A DNA stretch of 64,000 nucleotides from Bacillota bacterium (GTDB lineage Bacteria > Bacillota > Clostridia > Peptostreptococcales > Anaerovoracaceae). The DNA lies in NCBI GenBank assembly GCA_022793795.1, contig JAAWDM010000031.1, positions 1 to 64,000 of the forward strand, written 5' to 3'. Under the pieces are notes generated by a model. It saw nothing but the letters and a program-made list of their open reading frames with translations. It was not told the DNA's origin and ran no database searches. A program made the translations under genes and the position numbers. This document shows positions 8,664-17,320 of this stretch, one piece after another. How positions within the stretch are numbered: the stretch's first letter is position 1; the number at the start of each line of letters is the position of its first letter.

Positions 8664-9917
8664 CTATTTGGCAGCGGCAAATAGCCTGCTCACCAGCTCC
8701 TTAAAGGAAGCCTTCTTCACGGCAGTTTCGGCTACAAGAGGATATTCTGCCAGTATTTCCTTATCCTGATAGAGGACGATTTTTCCCAGTTCCTGGCCCT
8801 TCTTCAGCGGCAGAGGAACTTTTTCGTCGATGACCACCTCGCTATGCACCGAGCCCTTATCTCCTTTGGCTACCAGGGCGGTAATCTGCTCCTTGGTTAC
8901 AGCCTTTACTTTGGTCGGCGTACCCTTCTCTACAATGATGGTTTCCACAGCCTCTCCCTTTTCAGCGATAACTGCGGTTTCAAAGTTGGCGAAGCCGTAA
9001 TCCAGCATTTTGCTTACCTGGGCATTTCGGATTTTAGAGGTTTCACAGCCCAGAGCCACTGCGATTAAATGGGTATCGCCTCGAGTAGCTGATGCAGACA
9101 GGCAGTATCCTGCTTCACTGGTGAATCCTGTTTTGATGCCGTTACAACCGTCATACTGTTTAATCAATTTGTTGGTATTGGTCAGGCCGAATTCTTTCTC
9201 CTTACCTGGCAATCCCACGGTGATGGTACTCTGCCAGGTGGTGAACCACTTGTGCGTTTCCTCGAATTCATAGAGCTTCATCGACATCAATGCTATATCA
9301 TATGCACTGGAATAGTGATCTGCTACAGGTAATCCGTTGGTATTGACAAAATGGGAATCCCTCATCCCCAGTTCTTCTGCTCGTTTGTTCATCCGCTCTA
9401 CAAAGATTTCCTCGCTGCCAGCCACATACTCTGCCAGGGCCACGCAACCATCGTTGGCGCTGGCCATGGCCACCCCTTCCAGAAGCTGGGCCACCGTATG
9501 GGTCTCTCCCACTTCCATGTACATCTGGCTGCCGCCCATGGAGGCCGCTCTCTCTGAAATGGTCACCTGATCCTCCAGGGTAATCTTTCCGCTGTCCACC
9601 GCTTCCATGACAAGAAGCATGGTCATTACCTTGGTAACCGATGCCAGAGGCAGTTCCTTATGGCTATTCTGTTCAAAAAGAACCTTTCCTGTAGAAGCAT
9701 CGATGAGAACCGCACCCTTGGCTTCCACCTGAAAAGGCCCTTTATTTTCTTTTTCCAGCGGCACATCCTTGGCCGTCATCACCGCCGTTTCATCTATTAC
9801 GATGGATTCCTGCTTAGGAAGCAGTCTACCAACGCCAACGAAAGCGCCGAAAATCAACGCGCATCCTAGACAGGTCGAAATCACGCGCTTTGCTTTTTTG
9901 CTCCGAAAATTCCACAT
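8664..9917 (-). CDS. D-alanyl-D-alanine carboxypeptidase (S11 family, PBP5-like)
   Basis: This serine-type carboxypeptidase is about 417 residues long. An N-terminal membrane segment (CLGCALIFGAFVGVG) is followed by the penicillin-binding domain, with SVTK (nucleophile Ser, about residue 93), SAND (about 150) and KTGFTSEAG (KTG box). A PBP5-type C-terminal domain and a basic amphipathic tail follow. It trims the terminal D-Ala of peptidoglycan pentapeptides outside the membrane, as DacF or DacB do, and DacF-type roles in spore cortex are possible. GTG at 9923 is another in-frame start, but GGGTGG is 7 nt from the ATG at 9917. It follows the nucleoside phosphorylase gene. Confidence 0.92.
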   Translation of the reverse strand: MWNFRSKKAKRVISTCLGCALIFGAFVGVGRLLPKQESIVIDETAVMTAKDVPLEKENKGPFQVEAKGAVLIDASTGKVLFEQNSHKELPLASVTKVMTMLLVMEAVDSGKITLEDQVTISERAASMGGSQMYMEVGETHTVAQLLEGVAMASANDGCVALAEYVAGSEEIFVERMNKRAEELGMRDSHFVNTNGLPVADHYSSAYDIALMSMKLYEFEETHKWFTTWQSTITVGLPGKEKEFGLTNTNKLIKQYDGCNGIKTGFTSEAGYCLSASATRGDTHLIAVALGCETSKIRNAQVSKMLDYGFANFETAVIAEKGEAVETIIVEKGTPTKVKAVTKEQITALVAKGDKGSVHSEVVIDEKVPLPLKKGQELGKIVLYQDKEILAEYPLVAETAVKKASFKELVSRLFAAAK

Positions 9918-9991
9918 ATCCACGCCACCCTTTCACATATAGTCCATAAAACTATATGCGTGGCTGGGGAAAATATACCTGGTCCATGGCA

Positions 9992-11299
9992 CTACAGGCC
10001 AATAATCTGTTTTATCAGTTCCGGCGGCGCTACTGGTTCACATCCAATGACAAAGGCCTCTTTGGCTTCTTTCATAGCTGCTTCTACTCTTGCCTCATCG
10101 TTTCCGAAGAAATCTGCCAACACCTCTCCAACTTTCACTGGGTCTCCCACCTTTTTATGGAGATAGATGCCTGCCGCAAGGTCGATCTCCTCTTCCTTGG
10201 TAGCCCTTCCTGCCCCCGTATGTTGGGATGCAAGGCCGATACCCTTTGCTTCCAGCCTATTGATGTAGCCGTCCTGCTCTGCTAGAAGCTGGTTTTTCAC
10301 CGTTGCTGCAGGAAACAGGCTGGCATCGTCTATCACCGATGGATTGCCGCCCTGGGCCTTTACAAACTCCCTGAACTTTTTCAGTCCCCTGCCATCCTTC
10401 AGGGCCTCCTCAGCCATCCGGCAGCCTTCCTCCGGCGACTTTGCCTTTCCTCCCAGATAGATCATCATGCCCGCCAGCTTTTCCGAAAGCTGGGTAATAT
10501 CCACTGGTCCCTTTCCCTTCAGTGTGTCAATGGCTTCCACGACCTCCAGACTGTTTCCCACAGCGCGTCCCAAGGGCTGCCCCATCTCAGTGATGACTGC
10601 CACTGTCCTTCGTCCTGCAGCATTTCCAATTTCCGTCATAATTTCAGCTAGTGTTACAGCATCCTCCATCTTCTCCATAAAGGCTCCGTCGCCACATTTC
10701 ACGTCCAGGACAATGGCATCGCTGCCTGCCGCCAGTTTTTTGCTCATGATGCTGGATGCAATGAGCCCGAAATGGTCCACCGTTGCCGTCACATCTCGAA
10801 GGGCATACAGCTTTTTATCTGCTGGCGTGATATGGGCTGTCTGGCCGATGACTGCCATTCCCACCTCATTGACCTGATTCAAAAATTCCTCTGGCTCCAT
10901 GGCGATGCGGAATCCTGGGATGGATTCCATCTTATCCACAGTACCGCCAGTAAAGCCTAATCCTCGGCCGCTCATCTTAGCGATAGGTAATCCGCAGGCT
11001 GCTGCCAAAGGCGCTACCACCAAGGTGGTCTTGTCTCCCACTCCGCCGGTGGAATGTTTATCGACCTTAATCCCTTCGATGGAAGATAGGTCGATGGTAT
11101 CGCCGGAATACCGCATGGCCTCCGTCAGTTCCACCGTCTCCTCTTTTGTCAGCCCTTGAAAACAGATTGCCATCAGAAGAGCGGATACCTGATAATCGGG
11201 AATCTCTCCTGCCACATATCCTGTGATAAACCAGCGGATTTCCTCACGATTCAGGGGTTTTCCCTCTTTCTTTTTCTGTATGATTTCTACCATATTCAT
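9992..11299 (-). CDS. pdp: Pyrimidine-nucleoside phosphorylase
   Basis: The 435-residue protein has the thymidine/pyrimidine phosphorylase layout: a helical start (LNREEIRWFITGYVAGEIPD), the phosphate-binding KHSTGGVGDKTTL near residue 80, MSGRGLGFTGGTVDK, and a C-terminal barrel-sandwich domain. It splits uridine, thymidine and related nucleosides into base and (deoxy)ribose 1-phosphate. The start overlaps the deoB stop as ATGA, with AAGGAGG upstream. DeoB then interconverts the 1- and 5-phosphates, so the pair forms a nucleoside salvage module. Confidence 0.95.
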   Translation of the reverse strand: MNMVEIIQKKKEGKPLNREEIRWFITGYVAGEIPDYQVSALLMAICFQGLTKEETVELTEAMRYSGDTIDLSSIEGIKVDKHSTGGVGDKTTLVVAPLAAACGLPIAKMSGRGLGFTGGTVDKMESIPGFRIAMEPEEFLNQVNEVGMAVIGQTAHITPADKKLYALRDVTATVDHFGLIASSIMSKKLAAGSDAIVLDVKCGDGAFMEKMEDAVTLAEIMTEIGNAAGRRTVAVITEMGQPLGRAVGNSLEVVEAIDTLKGKGPVDITQLSEKLAGMMIYLGGKAKSPEEGCRMAEEALKDGRGLKKFREFVKAQGGNPSVIDDASLFPAATVKNQLLAEQDGYINRLEAKGIGLASQHTGAGRATKEEEIDLAAGIYLHKKVGDPVKVGEVLADFFGNDEARVEAAMKEAKEAFVIGCEPVAPPELIKQIIGL

Positions 11300-12468
11300 T
11301 TAAGAATCGCCTCCTTAAAGCTGGTTCCAATGGCCGGCATCCTAACACCCAAAATATCGGCCACTGTCGCTCCCGCGTCGGCAAAGGACTCTCTGACCCC
11401 CAGATTCACGCCGCTTCTGCAATTTTTACCATATACCAAAATAGGCACATACTCTCTGGTGTGGTCAGTGCCAATGTGGGTAGGGTCGTTGCCGTGGTCT
11501 GCCACAATCATCAGCAGGTCTTCCTCTCCCATGGCCTCCATGATTTCCGGCAGCCGCCTGTCAAACTCTTCGATGCACCTGCCATACCCTTCCGGGTCTC
11601 TTCTATGTCCATATTTGGAATCAAAATCCACCAGGTTGGTAAAGACGAATCCTTCAAAATCCATTCTCATGGCTTCTATGGTCTTATCCACTCCGTCCAT
11701 ATTGCTCACCGTATGTACCGAATGGGTCAGTCCCTTTTGGTTAAAAATATCTCCGATTTTTCCCACGCCGTACATGACCTTGCCTCCCTGGGAAACAGCG
11801 TCCAAAACCGTGTCGGCTGGCGGCGTCACCGCATAATCCCTTCGGTCAGGGGTTCTCTCCCGTTTTCCGTCCTTTATCACATAAGGCCGGGCGATAACCC
11901 GTCCGCAGGCCCAATCGCCCACCAGCAGCCTTCTGGCGATTTTGCAGATTTCGTAAAGTCTTTCCAGCGGCACCACATCGATATTCACTGCAATCTGAAA
12001 TACACTGTCAGCAGAGGTATAGACGATAGGCTTTCCTGTGGCCTCATGGTCTGGCCCCAGAACTTCAATGATTTCCGTGCCGGATGCCGGATAATTCCCC
12101 AGACAGCCGATGCCGATTTCCCTCTCAAAGGCCTCCATAAACTCTGCCGGAAACCCATCAGGATAGGTTTTAAAGGGCACCTGGGTGCGAAGTCCTGCCA
12201 GCTCCCAATGACCGGTGGTGGTGTCCTTTCCCTTGGAGAGCTCGGCCATCTTCCCAAAACAGCCTACAGGCTCCTTTACCGCCAGATTGCCCCAGGACAC
12301 GCCGTCGATGTTTCCAATGCCAAGGGCCCGCAGATTGGGAATCTCCAAGTCAGGCTTCCGCTCCAAAATATGACCCAAGGTATCTGTACCCAGGTCTCCG
12401 TACTGTTCTCCATCAGGCAGGGCCCCCACTCCCATGCTGTCGGTTACCATCAAAATCACTTTTTTCAT
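11296..12468 (-). CDS. deoB: Phosphopentomutase
   Basis: The 390-residue enzyme of the alkaline phosphatase superfamily starts KKVILMVTDSMGVGALPDG. It has the phospho-acceptor threonine in GKDTTTGHWE, a metal-binding VADHGNDPTHIGTDHTRE, and the usual C-terminal GTSF. It converts (deoxy)ribose 1-phosphate to the 5-phosphate in nucleoside breakdown. It is coupled by 4-bp overlaps both to the phosphoesterase gene upstream and to the phosphorylase gene downstream. Confidence 0.96.
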   Translation of the reverse strand: MKKVILMVTDSMGVGALPDGEQYGDLGTDTLGHILERKPDLEIPNLRALGIGNIDGVSWGNLAVKEPVGCFGKMAELSKGKDTTTGHWELAGLRTQVPFKTYPDGFPAEFMEAFEREIGIGCLGNYPASGTEIIEVLGPDHEATGKPIVYTSADSVFQIAVNIDVVPLERLYEICKIARRLLVGDWACGRVIARPYVIKDGKRERTPDRRDYAVTPPADTVLDAVSQGGKVMYGVGKIGDIFNQKGLTHSVHTVSNMDGVDKTIEAMRMDFEGFVFTNLVDFDSKYGHRRDPEGYGRCIEEFDRRLPEIMEAMGEEDLLMIVADHGNDPTHIGTDHTREYVPILVYGKNCRSGVNLGVRESFADAGATVADILGVRMPAIGTSFKEAILK

Positions 12469-13184
12469 ACCAATACCTCCTTTGGAATTCCTTCCAGATA
12501 ATCCAGCGATACCAAATGGTACGCCACCCCGTTATATACGCCTTGCAGTCCTCGCTTAAACCCATCCTTGCCATGGAGATGACCGTATACACAGGTTTTC
12601 ACCCCATACTGGCTCATCAGCCGGGTAAAACCCGATGGCTGCATTTTATCATTGGTCGGCGGATAGTGAAGCGCCCCCAGCAAAACATCTGCTCCCGAGG
12701 CTTTTCCCTCTTCCAGGGAAAACTGCAGCCGAAGAAGTTCCCTCTCATAGATTTTCTCATCATGTTCAGTAAATCCATCGACTCCCGGGCAACTCCATCC
12801 CCTGCTGCCGCAGACGGCAATCCGCCTTCCAGACTCCTCTTCTATGATATAGCAGTGGTTCTGCATAAATGCCATGGAACCGTCCTCGTAAAGCTGATTC
12901 AGTTTTCCTGCTGACTGCCACCATAAATCATGATTGCCTTTGAACAAGATCTTTTTTCCCGGCAGATGGTGAATCCAGTTGAGATCGGCCATAGCCTCCT
13001 CTAGCCGCAGGCCCCAGGATAAATCTCCGCAGAGAATAACCACATCCTGATTGCTCACCAGATTCTTCCAGTTTTCATAGAGCCGCTCCGTATGATCCGC
13101 CCATATACTGCCGAACATGTCCATAGGTTTGTCTACTGTCTCTCCCAAGGAAAGATGTAGGTCTCCCATTGCAAATATTTTCAT
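12465..13184 (-). CDS. Calcineurin-like metallophosphoesterase
   Basis: The 239-residue protein carries all five metallophosphoesterase motifs: GDLHLS near residue 7, CGDLSWG, GNHDLWW, GALHYPP and YGHLHG. They bind two metal ions and act on phosphoesters. Its length and order match a family of small bacterial phosphohydrolases of unknown substrate. It overlaps deoB by 4 bp and abuts rmuC, so it is part of a tight operon, but that does not fix a substrate. Confidence 0.88.
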   Translation of the reverse strand: MKIFAMGDLHLSLGETVDKPMDMFGSIWADHTERLYENWKNLVSNQDVVILCGDLSWGLRLEEAMADLNWIHHLPGKKILFKGNHDLWWQSAGKLNQLYEDGSMAFMQNHCYIIEEESGRRIAVCGSRGWSCPGVDGFTEHDEKIYERELLRLQFSLEEGKASGADVLLGALHYPPTNDKMQPSGFTRLMSQYGVKTCVYGHLHGKDGFKRGLQGVYNGVAYHLVSLDYLEGIPKEVLV

Positions 13185-14441
13185 CTACTGTTCCTCTTCC
13201 AGCTCTAAAATGTTTCTGGCAATTTGGTCCTCTGCCGCTGCCACAGTCCGCAGCTTTCTCTGGATGCTTCTGGTTCTGACTCCAATCAGCTTATCCAGCT
13301 CTGCGTTTGCCTGATTGATTCTGGCCTGGGTGGCTTCCAGCACAGTTCCGAACTTGTCAAACTCGGTCTTTACGGCTCCCAAAACGTCCCAGACCTCACT
13401 GGAATGTTTCTGAATAGCCAAAGTCTTGAATCCCATCTGCAGGCTGTTGAGCAGAGCCGCCATGGTGGTTGGCCCTGCAATATTCACCTTGTAATCTCTC
13501 TGGAGCGTTTCCAGCATCCCCCGGCGCACCACCTCTGCATACAGTCCCTCAAAAGGCAGGAACATGATGGCAAAGTCAGTGGTATACGGCGGGTCAATGT
13601 ACTTGTCTCGAATCTCTTTGGCTTCGGTTTTGATGACCTTCTCCAAATTTTTGGCAGCCAATTCCACCATGGCCCCATCTCCTGTATCATAGGCATCCAG
13701 CAGGTTGGAATAGGCGTCCCCTGGAAATTTAGCGTCGATGGGCAGCCAAACCACTCTGTCGTCGTCTCCTGGCAGCTTGACGGCAAATTCTACCCGCTCG
13801 TTTCCCACATGTTTGGTCTTTACATTTTCCTCATACTGTTCCGGCGATAAGATCTGTTCCAGGATGGCGCCCAGCTGAACCTCTCCCAGAATCCCCCTGG
13901 TCTTTACGTTGCTCAGCACCTTCTTCAAATCGCCCACGCCTGCTGCCAAAGTCTGCATCTCTCCCAGCCCCTTATATACCTGTTCCAGCCGGTCGCTGAC
14001 CAGTTTGAAGGACTGACTGATTCGATCCTCTAAGGTTTTTTGCAGCTTTTCATCTACCGTCTGCCGCATTTCCTGCAGCTGACGGTTGTTGTCTGCCGTC
14101 AGGTCGGTCATCTTCTTTTCCATGGTCTGGCGGATGTTTTCCAGCTTTTGCTCGTTCTCCACCGCCATGTGGCTGATGCGGTTGTTCAGTTCAAAGAGCC
14201 GCTGGTCCATATTCTCTGCCTGCTGCTTTTGATTGGTGGCGATCATGTCTCCAAAACCGGTAAAGGACTGCTGCACCGTGTCCAACACCTGCTGCATATC
14301 CCTGCCAAGTTCTCGCACTTCTCGCTCTACCGCTTCTTTCTGTTCTATGAGCCGCTTCTCCAGCTGTCCCTGCCGGCTCATGATGAAAATGATTAAAATC
14401 CCTGTCACCATGGTGATGGCGATTAAGATGTATAATTCCAT
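13185..14441 (-). CDS. rmuC: DNA recombination protein RmuC
   Basis: The 418-residue protein has one N-terminal membrane segment (LYILIAITMVTGILIIFIM), a long coiled coil from about 25 to 170, and the RmuC nuclease-like core. The core includes RGILGEVQLGAILEQIL, PIDAKFPGDAY and FLPFEGLYAEVVR. RmuC proteins limit recombination at inverted repeats and are predicted to bind or cut DNA. It directly abuts the phosphoesterase gene and lies 33 bp downstream of the RusA-like gene. The presence of several inverted-repeat elements in this window is noted but no link is claimed. Confidence 0.95.
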   Translation of the reverse strand: MELYILIAITMVTGILIIFIMSRQGQLEKRLIEQKEAVEREVRELGRDMQQVLDTVQQSFTGFGDMIATNQKQQAENMDQRLFELNNRISHMAVENEQKLENIRQTMEKKMTDLTADNNRQLQEMRQTVDEKLQKTLEDRISQSFKLVSDRLEQVYKGLGEMQTLAAGVGDLKKVLSNVKTRGILGEVQLGAILEQILSPEQYEENVKTKHVGNERVEFAVKLPGDDDRVVWLPIDAKFPGDAYSNLLDAYDTGDGAMVELAAKNLEKVIKTEAKEIRDKYIDPPYTTDFAIMFLPFEGLYAEVVRRGMLETLQRDYKVNIAGPTTMAALLNSLQMGFKTLAIQKHSSEVWDVLGAVKTEFDKFGTVLEATQARINQANAELDKLIGVRTRSIQRKLRTVAAAEDQIARNILELEEEQ

Positions 14442-14474
14442 TGATATTCTCTTTCCTTTCCCCTGTTATGTCGA

Positions 14475-14924
14475 TTATCCTAGCTGACAGCCTTCTGCAG
14501 GGGTGTACAATGTCACTTCCACTCGTGGCTCCTGGCCATACAGTTTCTCTATGTACACCTGCACGATCTGATTGTCGTCCTCAAAGGCCACTCCCGTGAG
14601 GGCATCCATGATGATTTTTAGCACATTGTCCAAATCCGGCTTTTTAGCTGGCCGAATCTTGCCACTGACCATGGCTTCCATCAGGTCTTTTCTGGTTCTC
14701 TGGGGAATCAGATAGTAGGCCTTAATCTTCATGGCGGCGAAGTGATCCATCTGGCCGCCAGCCTGTAAAAACGCCTCCTGCACCTGTTTCTCATAGTCTC
14801 TGGTGCCCTTGTCCGTATAGGTGTTTCTTCCTCCTTGGGAAAACCTGGGCCTAGTCTTGCCCTTTGGCTTTCCCGGTATGACGAAGCGGATGGCCCCTGT
14901 CGGTATTTGCTGATGATCTGCCAT
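14475..14924 (-). CDS. RusA-like Holliday junction resolvase
   Basis: The 149-residue protein has the RusA fold pattern: RFVIPGKPKGKTRPRF at the start, TRDYEKQVQEAF, KPDLDNVLKIIMDAL holding two of the catalytic aspartates, and FEDDNQIVQVYIEK with the acidic pair. RusA is a dimeric endonuclease that resolves four-way DNA junctions and is usually encoded by phages. Here it sits alone in front of rmuC with no phage genes nearby, so it may be a domesticated gene. Its assignment is secure at family level. Confidence 0.9.
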   Translation of the reverse strand: MADHQQIPTGAIRFVIPGKPKGKTRPRFSQGGRNTYTDKGTRDYEKQVQEAFLQAGGQMDHFAAMKIKAYYLIPQRTRKDLMEAMVSGKIRPAKKPDLDNVLKIIMDALTGVAFEDDNQIVQVYIEKLYGQEPRVEVTLYTPAEGCQLG

Positions 14925-14964
14925 ATGTCTTGCTCCTGCTCTTTATCCTTTCAAAAATCGGTGA

Positions 14965-15217
14965 AATTCTCCACATTTGCTGTTTTGTACTATCATATAT
15001 CGAAGGCAGTCTCGATTTTTCTCATATAACTGGTAATTCTACTGTCCATGTGTCGACGAATTGGCTGTCAAGTATAGGAAAAATCGTGTTTTGCCTCAAA
15101 GACCGACCTCTTCATCCCCAATACTTCCACATTTCTTCTCTCTCATAGGGTCATATGTGAGAATTTTTCCTGGAGCCTTCGATACATACCCCATATTTTA
15201 CACGGATATGTGAGAAA
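14965..15217. repeat. Dispersed intergenic repeat, family 2, copy D (four TTCTCA boxes)
   Basis: About 253 bp are bounded by inverted TTCTCA boxes. ATTCTCCACA (from 14966) and TTTTCTCATATAA (15017-15029) lie on the left; ATATGTGAGAA (15153-15163) and ATATGTGAGAAA (15206-15217) lie on the right. The boxes within each pair are about 52-53 bp apart. Sequence between the right-hand boxes (CTTCGATACAT, 15177-15187) recurs in inverted orientation at 36453-36463 in copy E. The right end runs into the 3' end of tcdA. Confidence 0.75.
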
Positions 15218-15950
15218 GCCTCTCGTCTTTAGCGTCTCCACTGTCAATTAAATCCTTCACCACCTCGCCAGCCATGATGAGTCCTGCCACTGGCGGCACG
15301 AAGCTGATGCTGGCCGGCGTCCGCTGGCCGGTGGAAAGGGGTTCCTCTTTGGAGTAGACCACCTTCACATCGGTGATTCCTCTGGCCCGCAGTTCTTTGC
15401 GGATGACTTTGGCCAGGGGGCACATGGAGGTTTCATGGATATCCGCCACCTGAAAACCAGCAGAATCCAGTTTGTTGCCGGTTCCCATGGAGGAAATCAC
15501 CGGCGTTCCCGCTCCTTTGGCTTGGGTTATGATGTCCAGTTTAGCCGTCACATTGTCCACGGCGTCTACCACATAGTTGTAGCTTGAGAAGTCGAATTCC
15601 TTGGCTCGTTCCGGCAGATAAAAACATTCAGAGGTTTCTACCTGGGCTGCTGGGTTGATGGTTTTAATCCGTTCCGCCATGACCATAACCTTGGGCCTTC
15701 CTATGGTATCGTGGGTGGCGATAATCTGCCGGTTGAGATTGGTGATGTCCACCACATCTTTATCTACCAGATGAAGTCTGCCCACGCCGGCTCTGGCCAA
15801 TGCTTCGCAGACATAGCCGCCCACGCCGCCGATGCCAAAAACCAGGACCCGGGCCTCCCCCAGCCGCTTCATGGCCTTATCGCCGATTAAGGTGCGGGTC
15901 CTCTGAAACTGATCCGGCCCCTGCTCTGTTCTGTCCATTGTATCAATCAT
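15198..15950 (-). CDS. tcdA: tRNA threonylcarbamoyladenosine dehydratase (ThiF/TcdA family)
   Basis: The 250-residue E1-like protein carries the nucleotide-binding motif VLVFGIGGVGGYVCEALARA, then DVVDITNLNRQI (Arg finger), VVDAVDNVTAKLDII, and the TcdA-like MCPLAKVIRKELRARGI and ASISFVPPVAGL. TcdA cyclises t6A at position 37 of tRNAs to ct6A using ATP. The ATG at 15950 overlaps recX by 8 bp, with GAGG 9 nt upstream; an ATG at 15938 is also possible. The last codons (LSHISV and stop) lie inside repeat copy D, so an insertion has probably replaced the original C-terminal end. Confidence 0.93.
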   Translation of the reverse strand: MIDTMDRTEQGPDQFQRTRTLIGDKAMKRLGEARVLVFGIGGVGGYVCEALARAGVGRLHLVDKDVVDITNLNRQIIATHDTIGRPKVMVMAERIKTINPAAQVETSECFYLPERAKEFDFSSYNYVVDAVDNVTAKLDIITQAKGAGTPVISSMGTGNKLDSAGFQVADIHETSMCPLAKVIRKELRARGITDVKVVYSKEEPLSTGQRTPASISFVPPVAGLIMAGEVVKDLIDSGDAKDERLSHISV

Positions 15951-16491
15951 CCTGCCAATCCTCTTCCTGTTCTCTGGCCTCTGCCCGAAGCCTGTCCAAC
16001 ACATAATAGACAATGCTGGTGGAATAGCCCAGTCCGGCAAGTCGCCGGGCCACCTTGGCAGAAAACTTTTCATCCTGCAATTTGCCGCTATCCGCCTGCT
16101 GGCGCGCCATCTTTCGGCCCACTTCCAGGGCGCGCCCTTTCTCATCGCTTATTTCCAATCCATCTTCCTCTTCCAAAAGAGCCTCGATTGCTTCTTTCAC
16201 AACCTGACGTCCTACTCCTTTTCCCAGAAGTTCCGTTTCAATCCGACGCCGTCCTTTATTTTTCATCACAGCCTGCCGATAGAAAGTCTGGCAATAGCCA
16301 AAGTCGTCCAAATAATTATATTCCATCAGCTTTTCTACAGCCTCGTCGATTTCTTCCTGACTGTACTCCTTCCGGGCCAGGTATCGGCGCACCTCGGCTT
16401 CGCTTCTGGCCTGCAATGAAAGATACCTGACCGCCCTGGTAAATCCGCTGACCTGATGGTTTTTCCCTTGTGTCCTCTCATCAGTATTCAT
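15943..16491 (-). CDS. recX: Regulatory protein RecX
   Basis: The protein is about 182 residues and made of three-helix RecX repeats. Examples are YLSLQARSEAEVRRYLARKE, AVEKLMEYNYLDDFGYCQTF and VARRLAGLGYSTSIVYYVL. RecX binds RecA filaments and inhibits recombination and strand exchange. I favour the ATG at 16491, six nt after GGGAG; the ATG at 16497 would sit directly on that site. It overlaps the MBL-fold gene by 11 bp and tcdA by 8 bp, so the group is one operon. Confidence 0.93.
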   Translation of the reverse strand: MNTDERTQGKNHQVSGFTRAVRYLSLQARSEAEVRRYLARKEYSQEEIDEAVEKLMEYNYLDDFGYCQTFYRQAVMKNKGRRRIETELLGKGVGRQVVKEAIEALLEEEDGLEISDEKGRALEVGRKMARQQADSGKLQDEKFSAKVARRLAGLGYSTSIVYYVLDRLRAEAREQEEDWQDD

Positions 16492-17320
16492 AAACATCTC
16501 CCGCAGAGGCTACAATGCATTTGTCCTTTAGGAGCATCTTGAATTTGAGAATTGCCTCCATTCCCGTGCAGTGAACCGGAAACACACAGTCCATGTCTAG
16601 TCTGGCGATTTCCTCCACAATCTCCGCCCGTTTGGCCGGCGACACTGGATAAAGATGCATCCCTGCAATCAGGCCGGCTATCCGCTTTCCTGGAAAGAGC
16701 TGCTGGGTATATTTGATGGTAGGAACCACGCCTCGATGGCTGCAACCTGAAAAGATATACAAGCCCTTTTCTTCCTCCACCACCAGGAACTGTTCATGCT
16801 CCATACGGTCTTGTACATATCGTCTTTCCCCGTTGTCATCGGTAACGGCTCTCCAAAACCGTTCCGTGGATGGATATCCATCGAAATCCGGTATATTGCC
16901 GATTAAAGTGATGTTGTCGGTAATGGCCTGCATTCCCTGGGTCAGCGCCAATCTGAAATCCATCTGCTCCAAAAACTCACGGCTCCACCTGATCCCGCAG
17001 TCCTCCTCATCGATTATCCCGCCGGTTTCTCCAAAAGTAAGGCCTAAAGCCTTTTCATGGAGGTAGATGGGCGCCTTTTCATTGAGTTCTATGAAAGCCG
17101 GCGCCCCTTCCGTGTGGTCATAGTGGCCGTGGCTGATTACCAGTGCATCCACCTCAGACAAATCCACTCCCATCGCTTTTGCATTCTCTGCAAAGAGGGG
17201 CGAAGCGCCGGTGTCCATCAAAATCTTTTTTCCTCGGCTCTCAATAAGAATGGAAAGCCCCCATTCCGCCATGCATCTAGGGTTCTCCGTCTTATTATCA
17301 ACCAAAAATCTGAATTTCAT
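16481..17320 (-). CDS. MBL-fold metallo-hydrolase
   Basis: The 279-residue protein is a metallo-beta-lactamase fold enzyme with SHGHYDHTEG (HxHxDH), FSGCSHRGVV and FPVHCTGMEA as later metal ligands. The spacing and the GCSH motif match the COG1237 group, which includes archaeal dihydropterin-associated synthases; the true substrate is unknown. The ATG at 17320 is preceded by GGAGG and starts the conserved MKFRFLVDN. It overlaps the phosphopantetheinyl transferase gene by 23 bp and recX by 11 bp. Confidence 0.88.
   Translation of the reverse strand: MKFRFLVDNKTENPRCMAEWGLSILIESRGKKILMDTGASPLFAENAKAMGVDLSEVDALVISHGHYDHTEGAPAFIELNEKAPIYLHEKALGLTFGETGGIIDEEDCGIRWSREFLEQMDFRLALTQGMQAITDNITLIGNIPDFDGYPSTERFWRAVTDDNGERRYVQDRMEHEQFLVVEEEKGLYIFSGCSHRGVVPTIKYTQQLFPGKRIAGLIAGMHLYPVSPAKRAEIVEEIARLDMDCVFPVHCTGMEAILKFKMLLKDKCIVASAGDVYEY

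Noticed and set aside
9935-9957. Hairpin CATATAGT/ACTATATG before the carboxypeptidase gene
   Set aside because: The stem is short and AT-rich with no T-run and overlaps the upstream region of the gene; no clear role could be supported.
11461-12501. Long plus-strand frame of 346 codons
   Set aside because: It lies wholly opposite deoB, which has all its catalytic motifs; the plus frame has no recognisable domain and no ribosome site.
14475-14924. Prophage remnant around the RusA-like gene
   Set aside because: Neighbours are ordinary chromosomal genes and no integrase, capsid or attachment repeat is visible.
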